Positions 1-6,454 of a stretch of 43,128 nucleotides of DNA are shown piece after piece; positions within the stretch are counted from its first letter, which is position 1, and every line of letters begins with the position of its first letter. Origin of the DNA: an uncultured bacterium. GTDB taxonomy: Bacteria > Cyanobacteriota > Vampirovibrionia > Gastranaerophilales > Gastranaerophilaceae. The position numbers were made by a program, and so were the translations under genes. The notes beneath the pieces were generated by a model that had not been told where the DNA came from, ran no database searches, and saw only the letters and a list, made by a program, of their open reading frames with translations. The stretch spans positions 1 to 43,128 of the forward strand of contig CASFYV010000011.1 in assembly GCA_949298985.1 (NCBI GenBank), read 5' to 3'.

Positions 1-51
1 AAATTTGGCGTTCCAAATAAATTATTATTTTACAGGTTTTAAAATTCAAAT

Positions 52-969
52 ATGAAAATAAACGGAATAAAGACAAACATATTTAAAGATATTATTATCC
101 CTGCGACTAAAAGGATGTTCAATTTTAAAAAAGTTGACCTTGTACGTCAGCCGGCAGCAGATACGGTTGAAGTTAGCTTATTAAAAGAAAATTTTCAAGG
201 AATTAGTTCTAAGACTTTTAAAAAACTACTCTCACCTGAATTCACACCTAAAACTAACTTAGATGAAAGTGGCTTAAGGATAACAACTCTGATTGATAAA
301 AAGACAAATAAACCTGTAAACGCATATATTGCAAGAGTTGATGAAGATATCCCTAATATGGAAAAATACTATCTTATGGTTCCAGAGGCAAACGGGGAAA
401 TAAATATCAAAAATAAAAATTATAGAGTTGTAGGTGATACATATTTTTATATAGATAAAGAACAGGAAATGATAAGTCCAAAATTTGAAGGAGCATTTAT
501 TAACGGGGAACTTTGTGAAAAAGTCTTATCCTATATGAATGCAAAGGGGAATAAGGATTTTGGCGGAATCGGCACAAGAATGCACCAATTGAGAGTGGAA
601 AGAATGCTGCAAAACGGTTTAGGCAATGTTTGTATTGTCGCAGAAGGAAATTCTTTTCCATTCCATTATTCAATGGGATACAGACTACCTGATGCGAAAA
701 GACCACTTGAAGATTCAACAAAAATATTACAAGAATTTTCAAGTTTAAATCAAAAATCTCCACGTGATAATTCAAAATACATCTTTCTCGAACGTGATAA
801 AGATAAAAAAGTCGTTATTAATTGGTCAGCAACATTAGAGCACTTTTTGAATGATTATTACAAAAATGGCGGAACTCCACTAGTGGATTTTTCTCCAAAC
901 ATGTATTTGAACGAAGCATCTCTTGAACAATGGATTGAAATGATTAAAAAACAACCAATATTATATTAA
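52..969 (+). CDS. GNAT-like acetyltransferase family protein
   Basis: The 305-residue protein has a GNAT signature in its second half: GGIGTRMHQ at about residues 171-179 fits acetyl-CoA binding motif A ([Q/R]xxGxG/A), followed by an FHYSMGYR segment at about 204-211, which is the usual 'Y..lGF' motif B. The first ~160 residues match nothing I recognise, and the substrate cannot be inferred. It starts MKINGIKTNIF, resembling the Asn/Ile-rich starts of other proteins in this window. No clear ribosome binding site precedes the ATG, but TAAAAT lies at 40-45, six bases upstream, so the mRNA may be leaderless. The last 16 codons are duplicated at 1688-1735. Fold confidence is good; function is unknown. 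Confidence 0.6.
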   Translation: MKINGIKTNIFKDIIIPATKRMFNFKKVDLVRQPAADTVEVSLLKENFQGISSKTFKKLLSPEFTPKTNLDESGLRITTLIDKKTNKPVNAYIARVDEDIPNMEKYYLMVPEANGEINIKNKNYRVVGDTYFYIDKEQEMISPKFEGAFINGELCEKVLSYMNAKGNKDFGGIGTRMHQLRVERMLQNGLGNVCIVAEGNSFPFHYSMGYRLPDAKRPLEDSTKILQEFSSLNQKSPRDNSKYIFLERDKDKKVVINWSATLEHFLNDYYKNGGTPLVDFSPNMYLNEASLEQWIEMIKKQPILY

Positions 970-974
970 TTCAA

Positions 975-1003
975 ATAGCAAAAAAATATATTCAGGAGTT
1001 TTG
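975..1003 (+). repeat. Repeated leader segment, copy 1
   Basis: A 29-base A-rich segment containing ATTCAGGAGTTTTG lies between the GNAT-like gene and the next gene. A nearly identical copy is at 2308-2335. The AGGAG core looks like a ribosome binding site followed by a possible TTG start that soon meets a stop, so this may be the 5' end of a duplicated and lost gene. Seen directly; the origin is inferred. Confidence 0.6.
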
Positions 1004-1047
1004 AAAGAATTTGTAGAAACAATATAAAAAATAAAAAAAGGAGTTTT

Positions 1048-1650
1048 ATGAATACGATTAATAATTCAAATTTATCATTTAAAGGATATGATAATATATT
1101 TGCTGCGAGACATAAAAACGCAGAAGGTGAAGCGTATGCAATTACTATGCGTTTAAATAATGTAGGAAATAAGGATTTAGACAGATTTGAACATTTAATT
1201 GATAAAAATTCAAAGGACAAATTTTTAACAATTCATTATGAAAGTATAAAAAATAATGTTTCAGGTCATTCGGATGGTATTTCTGTAATAAGTTTAAATG
1301 ATTTTCCGCTAATTCTAGATAAAAAGGAGTTAAAGAATGCAGATTTTTCAACGATGAAAGAAGTTGAAAAATCATCATTACCTTTAGCACAAAATGTTGT
1401 AAGTTTATTAAAACGAGTTTCTCAAGAAAATTCGAACCTAAGTGATAATTCATTGGCAAGTTTTACTACAATTGATAAAACAATAAATTCTATGTGTGGT
1501 CGTTTTGTTGATATTCCGGGATTTAAGGATTCGGCAACTCAGATTATTATGAACGATCATTATAGCCATGGAGATGTTAATATAATTCGTGATACATCTA
1601 GAACTATTATTGATGTAATTACAAATAAGATGTTTAAATATTTTAAATAA
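1048..1650 (+). CDS. Hypothetical protein with N-terminal SFKG motif
   Basis: A 200-residue protein I do not recognise. A good ribosome binding site (AAAAAGGAG) stands just before the ATG, so the start is secure. The N terminus is short and Asn/Ser-rich, then SFKG at residues 10-13, matching the [S/N/A/K]-F-x-[G/A/S] motif seen at the start of several neighbours. The rest is a mixed, probably globular domain with no signal peptide or membrane segment. It sits in a row of small same-strand genes (GNAT-like, this one, and the genes at 1767 and 2380) whose upstream regions share repeats, suggesting a locally amplified accessory family. No function is proposed. Confidence 0.75.
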   Translation: MNTINNSNLSFKGYDNIFAARHKNAEGEAYAITMRLNNVGNKDLDRFEHLIDKNSKDKFLTIHYESIKNNVSGHSDGISVISLNDFPLILDKKELKNADFSTMKEVEKSSLPLAQNVVSLLKRVSQENSNLSDNSLASFTTIDKTINSMCGRFVDIPGFKDSATQIIMNDHYSHGDVNIIRDTSRTIIDVITNKMFKYFK

Positions 1651-1687
1651 AAAATAAAAATCTTTTCAATTAATAATAAGAAATATT

Positions 1688-1735
1688 CTTGAACAGTGGC
1701 TTGAGATGATTAAGAAACAGCCAATATTGTATTAA
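1688..1735 (+). pseudogene. 3' remnant of a second GNAT-like gene
   Basis: This intergenic stretch encodes LEQWLEMIKKQPILY then TAA, matching the last 15 residues of the GNAT-like gene at 52-969 except for one Ile-to-Leu change. Of 48 bases, 6 differ, and 5 of those are silent third-position changes. The pattern suggests the fragment comes from a paralogue that diverged while functional and then lost everything but its tail. The frame closes with a stop at 1655 upstream and has no start codon. Confidence 0.8.
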
Positions 1736-1766
1736 AATAACAACATAATAAAGAAAGAGGTAATAA

Positions 1767-2258
1767 ATGAATATTCAAAAAAATAACTACTATACTAGCT
1801 ATAATACTAAATTCGGCGCAAGATTTCCAAAAGCAGATTTACAGAAAGTGATGTCAGAAATATCCTACATGCCTAAATTAGAAAGGAAAGAAAAACTTGC
1901 AAGGCTATATACAAGCTTAAAATATATTGATTCAATTGCCCCAGATACAAAATTAAGATTTACAAATAATAATATAGGATATTATAATCCTTATGATCCA
2001 GATTTTTATAATTATATATTAAATGAAAAAGATGAAAAACTTGTAAGAACAACCTCTCCTTTAGTTAAATCTATAGAAGAATTATTTATGAAACCTAAAT
2101 TTGAAGAAAACAAGTTGAAACCTTATGGATTTCAAAGTAATGCACTTGGGGATATTTGTATGCCAGAATCTGTTTATCAAAATCAATGGTGGAAAAATAT
2201 TAATCGTAACATAACTGTCGAAGATATTGAAAAATTTGCACTTGATGTAGAGGCTTAA
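1767..2258 (+). CDS. Hypothetical protein with N-terminal KFGA motif
   Basis: A 163-residue protein of unknown function. An AAAGAGG ribosome binding site precedes the ATG. The N terminus is Asn/Tyr-rich, followed by KFGA at residues 15-18, a form of the N-terminal motif shared across this window. The remainder is charged and Tyr/Asn-rich without signal peptide or membrane helix. It follows the GNAT 3' remnant directly, so a recombination junction lies just upstream. Existence as a gene is supported by the ribosome binding site and codon use like its neighbours. Confidence 0.7.
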   Translation: MNIQKNNYYTSYNTKFGARFPKADLQKVMSEISYMPKLERKEKLARLYTSLKYIDSIAPDTKLRFTNNNIGYYNPYDPDFYNYILNEKDEKLVRTTSPLVKSIEELFMKPKFEENKLKPYGFQSNALGDICMPESVYQNQWWKNINRNITVEDIEKFALDVEA

Positions 2259-2307
2259 CCTGTATAGTTCTACAAAATAAGAAAAGCAGATAAGTAGACC
2301 ATTATGC

Positions 2308-2335
2308 ATAGCAAAAAAAATATTCAGGAGTTTTG
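2308..2335 (+). repeat. Repeated leader segment, copy 2
   Basis: This is the second copy of the segment at 975-1003, differing by a short indel in the A-run. It again contains ATTCAGGAGTTTTG and again ends just before unrelated sequence leading into the next gene. The pair could promote or record recombination within the small-gene cluster. Confidence 0.6.
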
Positions 2336-2379
2336 TAGTAATAAAGTAGTAGGATACAATCAAAATTATAGGAGGAAAA

Positions 2380-2772
2380 ATGATTTCTAGAGTACAAGCA
2401 TATAATGCAAATCAACCTAATTTTACATCAAAAGTGCATATTAGCGATAACTTTAAATATGAATTAAGAGCTAAAAGGTTAACTGATTCCAGATATATTC
2501 CACATGATGAACTTATTAGTTCATTTGAAAAACTATTATCTAATTTAAACAAGCAAATAAAAAAATTGCGCCGTAATGGAAATAATGACAGTATTATAAT
2601 TACTTCAGATGGTGACCGTATGCAGATGACTGTTGTAAACCATTCTGACAAATCAGTGAGAATTAGTCCTAATACATATCTATGTAGTAATAAACTTAAT
2701 TTTGAAAATATTTATAACGAATTATTAAAACAACCAGCAGAAAACGAAATAAATTTTATTGGCTTTAAGTAA
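2380..2772 (+). CDS. Hypothetical small protein with N-terminal NFTS motif
   Basis: A 130-residue protein, unrecognised. A strong ribosome binding site (TAGGAGG) gives a confident start. The N terminus is a short Asn/Gln-rich lead followed by NFTS at residues 14-17, a looser form of the shared motif. The centre is basic (a KKLRR stretch near residue 60), and the C terminus is INFIGFK, which also contains an F-x-G. No signal peptide or membrane helix is seen. A clear terminator follows at 2791-2825, so this gene ends the local transcript. Confidence 0.7.
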   Translation: MISRVQAYNANQPNFTSKVHISDNFKYELRAKRLTDSRYIPHDELISSFEKLLSNLNKQIKKLRRNGNNDSIIITSDGDRMQMTVVNHSDKSVRISPNTYLCSNKLNFENIYNELLKQPAENEINFIGFK

Positions 2773-2790
2773 GGTAATAATTTTGAAATT

Positions 2791-2825
2791 AAATATGTCG
2801 GATTTACTAATCTGACATATTTTTA
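2791..2825 (+). terminator. Rho-independent terminator after the gene at 2380
   Basis: The arms AAATATGTC and GACATATTT flank a short imperfect inner stem (GGATT/AATCT), followed by a T-rich run. It lies 18 bases after the stop codon. Confidence 0.85.
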
Positions 2826-2857
2826 TTAGAGGCAACTCAGTTGATGTATCTAACCAT

Positions 2858-3064
2858 CTATTTTGCACAAAAGCAATAGTAATATAACCTATCAATAACA
2901 TATTTTATACCTCGTCCAACTTTCCCCCAAAAAGTTTTTGGCGGTTCTGATGCAGGCGTTGCAGTAATTTTATGTATTGGTACTAAGTTGCTTCCTAGCT
3001 GTTTAAACTTCTGTTCTTTTCCAATAAAACTTTGGTTGTAGTTAGTTACTCTCTGTATTTTCAA
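2858..3064 (-). CDS. Small hypothetical protein with N-terminal SFIG motif, TTG start
   Basis: A 68-residue basic protein read leftward. The start codon is TTG; the reverse strand has AAGGAG seven to eight bases before it, and the nearby GTG hits a stop at once, so TTG is the best start. The N terminus MKIQRVTNYNQSFIGKE fits the shared pattern, with SFIG at residues 12-15. The tail is basic and aromatic, ending YYYCFCAK with two cysteines. Function unknown. Its presence on the opposite strand shows the motif is not just a by-product of one tandem duplication. Confidence 0.6.
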   Translation of the reverse strand: MKIQRVTNYNQSFIGKEQKFKQLGSNLVPIHKITATPASEPPKTFWGKVGRGIKYVIDRLYYYCFCAK

Positions 3065-3101
3065 AACACAATCTCCTTAAAACAATATTAACCAATTATA
3101 A

Positions 3102-3284
3102 CCCGGACATTCCTGCCAAAAGGTCAATATCAGTTATTATTTTAACAATGTCGAAAAACACCAAAATACGGAAGCTTTCGATAAGGTTATTGTATCAGAA
3201 ATAGGCTTATATTCAAGTCTTATTCATGTAATAGATATCTATGCGATAGACCTGAATTCTTTTAAAAATTGTATCATTACTTAG
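3102..3284 (+). pseudogene. Open 60-codon remnant without a start codon
   Basis: Between the gene at 2858 and the one at 3343 there is a 60-codon open frame with protein-like composition (for example FDKVIVSEIGLYSSLIHVID) but no ATG, GTG or TTG in frame. In such AT-rich DNA an open stretch of this length is moderately unusual. I take it as a likely decayed gene tail; the family is not recognisable. Confidence 0.35.
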
Positions 3285-3342
3285 TAGTCAATATTGCAAA
3301 TTATTACATTTATAATAAAATAAAAGGATACTAGGAGGTTAT

Positions 3343-4023
3343 ATGCGTGTTGTTAATGATTTAAACAGGGGTTCAAATAATTATTATTCTCAAAATTCCC
3401 CATCTTTTGGAGCTGTATATTCAAAAAGCTCTGTAAAACTTTTAAAAAGATTTATTCCTGAAATAATAAACGAAGAAGGTTTTGAATTTGCTCAAAAAGC
3501 ACTCAACAATTTAGCACAAACTGGTAAACGTAAAGATAATTTAATACTAAAATTTAAAGATGTCGACCAACTTGGTATAGGTAGATTAGAGGTTCATGCA
3601 AAAAAAATATCTGACAAAGTTAATAGTTTTAGTAAAATAGATATCCCGGTTGATACATTAGGACTAAAAGATTCACAAGAGTTTGAGTCTCTTACAGCTT
3701 TTGTAAATTCAGACAGTTTTGTATCAAAAGCAAATAGTGCTCTTGTTGAAAACGAAAAATTATCACAATCTCAAAAAGTAAGGAATTTTGTAAGTGAAAA
3801 ACTTAACGACATATCTCAAAAAATCCAAGATAAAGCAGAAGCTATATCAGAATCAGTTTCTACGATTGATGGAAACAGCCCTATAAGTAAATGGGCATTT
3901 TTATCAAAAATAAAAGATTTATTTCCAAAAGGGAAAAATCAATATCAATACACTGACAAACAAAAAGAAGAAGCTAAAATTCTCGCTGGAATGATTGATA
4001 ATTTACCAACTTACCGTAAATAA
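3343..4023 (+). CDS. Hypothetical protein with N-terminal SFGA motif
   Basis: A 226-residue protein with no recognised domain. The start is secure: TAGGAGG lies just upstream, and a TATAAT at 3311-3316 could be its -10. The N terminus is an Asn/Ser/Tyr-rich lead followed by SFGA at residues 21-24. The middle is rich in Lys, Ser and Gln and probably helical (segments around residues 140-175 are amphipathic and may form a coiled coil). There is no signal peptide or membrane segment. A strong terminator follows immediately, so it is probably monocistronic. Confidence 0.75.
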   Translation: MRVVNDLNRGSNNYYSQNSPSFGAVYSKSSVKLLKRFIPEIINEEGFEFAQKALNNLAQTGKRKDNLILKFKDVDQLGIGRLEVHAKKISDKVNSFSKIDIPVDTLGLKDSQEFESLTAFVNSDSFVSKANSALVENEKLSQSQKVRNFVSEKLNDISQKIQDKAEAISESVSTIDGNSPISKWAFLSKIKDLFPKGKNQYQYTDKQKEEAKILAGMIDNLPTYRK

Positions 4024-4051
4024 AAAGTCGAGGTATTTCCCTCGACTTTTT
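4023..4051 (+). terminator. Rho-independent terminator after the gene at 3343
   Basis: AAAAGTCGAGG pairs with CCTCGACTTTT around a 6-base loop, ending in a T-run. It begins at the last base of the stop codon of the preceding gene. Confidence 0.9.
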
Positions 4052-4125
4052 AATATCTATTTAATTTAAACAAGAAGTTTGAATATTAAAATAGCAAAAA
4101 TTATTTTGTTATGTTTTATATAAAT

Positions 4126-4977
4126 ATGCAAATAACATATCCTATACATCAAAAGCATAATATATATCCTAGTTTCTGTAGTACTACGAGAGTTGGCTTA
4201 CTTTCAAACTCTGTTGATTATATCTATAGTACACAGTCTTCAGTTTTTAGAACGGATTTAGATTGGTTGAAATTTGTCAAATATTTAGGTATTCATTTTA
4301 AAGATGCTGAGAAAGTTAATGTTGTTTGTCAAGCTTGTTCCGATGGTTCTGAACCATATACTTTGGCATTAGCTTTAATTCATTCTTTAGGGCTTGAAGC
4401 TTCAAAAAAATTCTTTCCCATAAAAGCAAGAGATATTGATATAACAAACATTTCCAGCTTTGCTAAAAGAGGGTTAATTAACTTAACTAAAGAAGATATA
4501 GAAAAGTTAAAAATTAATGGAATAAATTTTGATAAATATTTTAGCAACTCTACTGAACAAATAAGACTTGTTAATGATACTATTAACAATGAAGTTCAAA
4601 CATATAAAGTCAATCAAAATCTCAGACAATTTGTTGATTTTCAAAATCAAGATCTTGAAGACGATGCAAGTAGGCTTGTTGATAATTCTAACACAGTATT
4701 TCTTTGTCGAAATGTACTACCATATCTCGGTTCTTATGATGCAAGAAAGGTTATATATAATCTTGGAAAAAACATGAAAAAAGGAAGTATATTGTCGCTT
4801 GGAACTTATTCAAATTCTAAATTTTTAACATATAGAGAAGATTATAAGTTCATAAAAGATTGTGGCTTTGAACCATTAGCTGATTTCAAGCAAACATATA
4901 TAAAAACAGATAATTTGTCTAATAGGAATGAACTTGATTGGGGAGCAAATATTTTAAGTTATCGTATGCCATTCTAA
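4126..4977 (+). CDS. Degenerate CheR-like SAM-dependent methyltransferase
   Basis: The frame opens at 4111, but I prefer the ATG at 4126 because it gives a start (MQITYPIHQ) like the other motif-bearing proteins; neither start has a clear ribosome binding site. The 283-residue product shows CheR landmarks: ACSDGSEPY at about 70-78 (CheR has GCSTGEEPYS), ARDID at 101-105 (ATDID) and CRNVLPYL at 194-201 (CRNVLIYF). The methylated target is unknown. SFCS at 16-19 is a variant of the shared N-terminal motif. The usual CheR N-terminal helical domain is short or absent, and there is no MCP pentapeptide tether. It is probably a repurposed methyltransferase rather than a chemotaxis enzyme. Confidence 0.65.
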   Translation: MQITYPIHQKHNIYPSFCSTTRVGLLSNSVDYIYSTQSSVFRTDLDWLKFVKYLGIHFKDAEKVNVVCQACSDGSEPYTLALALIHSLGLEASKKFFPIKARDIDITNISSFAKRGLINLTKEDIEKLKINGINFDKYFSNSTEQIRLVNDTINNEVQTYKVNQNLRQFVDFQNQDLEDDASRLVDNSNTVFLCRNVLPYLGSYDARKVIYNLGKNMKKGSILSLGTYSNSKFLTYREDYKFIKDCGFEPLADFKQTYIKTDNLSNRNELDWGANILSYRMPF

Positions 4978-5056
4978 AATTTTGAATAATCTATACTTTC
5001 TACATTCTATTGATTTGCACCCAAAAGATGAATATTACAAGATTGTTTAGTTATTT

Positions 5057-5311
5057 TTAACATTTAAAATTAAAACCTGACAATGGCATTTCCAAAAGTG
5101 ATGTTTCATTTGCGTATTTAGATTCAAACAAGTCTGCACGAATGGGAAACTTATTATTTGGAGCAAATCCATTCTCTAATACAAATGTAGTTTCTGTTTT
5201 TGTTAACATTGCATTTCTTGTGACATTTGCTTTAGGAGCATTAATTACATTTTTCTTTAAGCCTAATTTTTTAGGTAAAAATTCTCCAATTGTAAGTTTG
5301 TTTACGTGCAT
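5057..5311 (-). CDS. Small hypothetical protein
   Basis: An 84-residue protein read leftward, preceded on its own strand by GAAAGGAAACT as ribosome binding site and by TATAAT (5334-5339) as a likely -10. It is basic near the N terminus (PKKLGLKKN) and ends LSGFNFKC. No domain, signal peptide or membrane helix is recognised. The opposite-strand frame at 5142-5354 lacks a ribosome binding site and is considered a shadow. Confidence 0.5.
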   Translation of the reverse strand: MHVNKLTIGEFLPKKLGLKKNVINAPKANVTRNAMLTKTETTFVLENGFAPNNKFPIRADLFESKYANETSLLEMPLSGFNFKC

Positions 5312-5806
5312 TTCTAGTTTCCTTTCATTCTACATTACTATTATAGTTAAATAAGAGCAAAAAAAAAATTGCTCTGATATTAAGATTTATTAAGGCATTT
5401 AGCTCTGGTTAAATTTATATTTATTGCTATTAGTTTTTTAGGGCGATTTTACTAAAGCGACACAAATTATATTTCCGAGTAAATTGAAATAAATTTCCAC
5501 CTAAATTTAAAATTTTGAAAAATTTTTCAACACTGTCCTGTCCCAAAATTCCTGAACTGTGTCTAAATTCCCGCCATTTAAGGTTTTGAGACACTGTCTT
5601 GTTTTAGACATTGACGGACAGTAATCGGACTTTTTTGCCAGTTCAGGAATTTCATTTTTAGCGATTTCCGACTTAAAAAATCAAGATATATTTGAAACAC
5701 ACCCCTATTAGTTCAAAAAAATCAAATTCCTGCAATGTCTGTCAAACCATATTCGCTTTGCGGTTCTCGTCCAATTATAAGAACTTTCTTCTCAAAAAAT
5801 AAAAAA
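5312..5806. other. Non-coding region upstream of tRNA-Asn
   Basis: About 495 bases with no convincing gene in any frame. It holds a probable promoter for the small leftward gene (TATAAT on the minus strand at 5334-5339), a short A-loop hairpin (5356-5374, AGAGCAA with TTGCTCT) and a large nested inverted repeat at 5546-5652. The stretch near 5570-5640 is less AT-rich than its surroundings. Confidence 0.6.
5546..5652. repeat. Nested inverted repeat, possible structured RNA or small mobile element
   Basis: AAATTCCTGAACTG (5546-5559) is perfectly complementary to CAGTTCAGGAATTT (5639-5652). Directly inside it TGTCTAAA (5560-5567) pairs with TTTAGACA (5603-5610), leaving a 28-base bulge on the 3' side. 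Within the inner loop AGACACTGTCT (5589-5599) forms a small hairpin. A further pair, ACTGTCC (5532-5538) with GGACAGT (5616-5622), crosses the main stem. Together this gives a 22-bp composite stem in non-coding DNA. Confidence 0.55.
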
Positions 5807-5878
5807 CTCCCCAGGTTGGACTCGAACCAACAACCTACCGGTTAACAGCCGGTTGCTCCGCCATTGAGCTACTGAGGA
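5807..5878 (-). tRNA. tRNA-Asn (GTT)
   Basis: On the minus strand a 72-base cloverleaf begins TCCTCAGTAGCTC. The acceptor stem TCCTCAG/CTGGGGA has one T-G wobble, the D-stem is GCTC/GAGC, the anticodon stem ACCGG/CCGGT encloses CTGTTAA (anticodon GTT), and the T-arm has GGTTCGAGTCC. The discriminator base is G. CCA is not encoded. A T-rich run follows the 3' end and probably terminates transcription. Confidence 0.95.
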
Positions 5879-5990
5879 TTATTTCTCTAAACTTATTCAA
5901 TTGTCAAACCCTCAATGTCGTCGCAACCGCTCCGATATCTGTAACTCACGTTCGTAAACTCACCGTGGGAGCTACTGAGGATTATTTCTC
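5866..5990. repeat. 22-bp direct repeats flanking the pseudo-tRNA
   Basis: Positions 5866-5887 and 5969-5990 are identical over 22 bases (starting GAGCTACTGAGG) and remain similar for about 20 more. The repeat covers the first 13 bases of tRNA-Asn plus its upstream flank. The period is 103 bases. The sequence between the copies is more GC-rich than the surroundings. Confidence 0.8.
5909..5981 (-). pseudogene. tRNA-sized fragment duplicating the 5' end of tRNA-Asn
   Basis: On the minus strand these 73 bases begin with the same 13 bases as tRNA-Asn (TCCTCAGTAGCTC). Their 3' end TTGAGGG can pair with TCCTCAG as a 7-bp acceptor stem with two wobbles. The rest does not form a T-arm or anticodon arm, so I call it a pseudo-tRNA or chimeric insertion. 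It lies between a likely promoter (TATAAT on the minus strand, 6018-6023) and the intact tRNA, so it should be co-transcribed with it. Confidence 0.5.
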
Positions 5991-6017
5991 GAAAACTATT
6001 TAATTATCATCTCCTCT

Positions 6018-6023
6018 ATTATA
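6018..6023 (-). promoter_or_regulatory. Likely -10 of the tRNA-Asn transcript
   Basis: TATAAT on the minus strand, with TTACAA about 18 bases upstream as a possible -35. It faces away from the mrnC gene, whose own -10 is about 50 bases to the right. Confidence 0.5.
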
Positions 6024-6082
6024 GTAACAAATAAATTTTTTTTGTAAAGGGGGTATTTTTTATTTTATGTTAAAATTTTTCT

Positions 6083-6454
6083 ATGGATAAAAATAGTTTA
6101 ACACTTAAAAACTATGCACATATTGGTGATGCTATTTGGGAAGTTTTTGTTAGAGAATACGTTATTTTCAAAACTTCTAATTCTAAACTTATGCATAAAT
6201 TAACGACTGAAAGAGTCAATGCTCATTTCCAAAAAAGCATGCTAGATAATTTAATACCACTACTTTCTGAAAATGAACTTGAGCTTGTAAGAAGAGCCCG
6301 AAATCTTCCGATACCTGTTGCAAGAAAATCAATTCAAGCTGATTACAGATTAGCGACTGCTTTTGAAGTACTTTTTGGTTTTTGGTACATTAATGATAAA
6401 AATAGATTAAATGAAATCTACAACATTATTTCACAACTCGAATATTTTAAATAA
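6083..6454 (+). CDS. mrnC: Mini-ribonuclease III
   Basis: A 123-residue RNase III-type catalytic domain without the double-stranded RNA binding domain, the usual size for Mini-III, which matures 23S rRNA ends in Firmicutes and cyanobacteria. Visible family motifs are YAHIGDAIWE near the N terminus (with the catalytic Asp), the RRARN segment, and DYRLATAFEVLFGFWY with the second acidic catalytic residue. No ribosome binding site is present; TGTTAAAAT ends six bases before the ATG, an extended -10, so translation may be leaderless. The 3' end overlaps the convergent TPR gene by 8 bases. Confidence 0.9.
   Translation: MDKNSLTLKNYAHIGDAIWEVFVREYVIFKTSNSKLMHKLTTERVNAHFQKSMLDNLIPLLSENELELVRRARNLPIPVARKSIQADYRLATAFEVLFGFWYINDKNRLNEIYNIISQLEYFK

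Noticed and set aside
1145..1459. 104-codon minus-strand frame
   Set aside because: It mirrors the well-supported plus-strand gene at 1048-1650 and lacks a ribosome binding site.
5142..5354. 70-codon frame on the plus strand
   Set aside because: No ribosome binding site; it lies over the minus-strand gene at 5057-5311, which has a ribosome binding site and a -10.
5807..5990. Prophage or integrative element attachment pair at the tRNA
   Set aside because: No integrase lies nearby, the repeats are only 103 bases apart and cover the tRNA 5' end rather than the 3' end; kept only as a possible scar.
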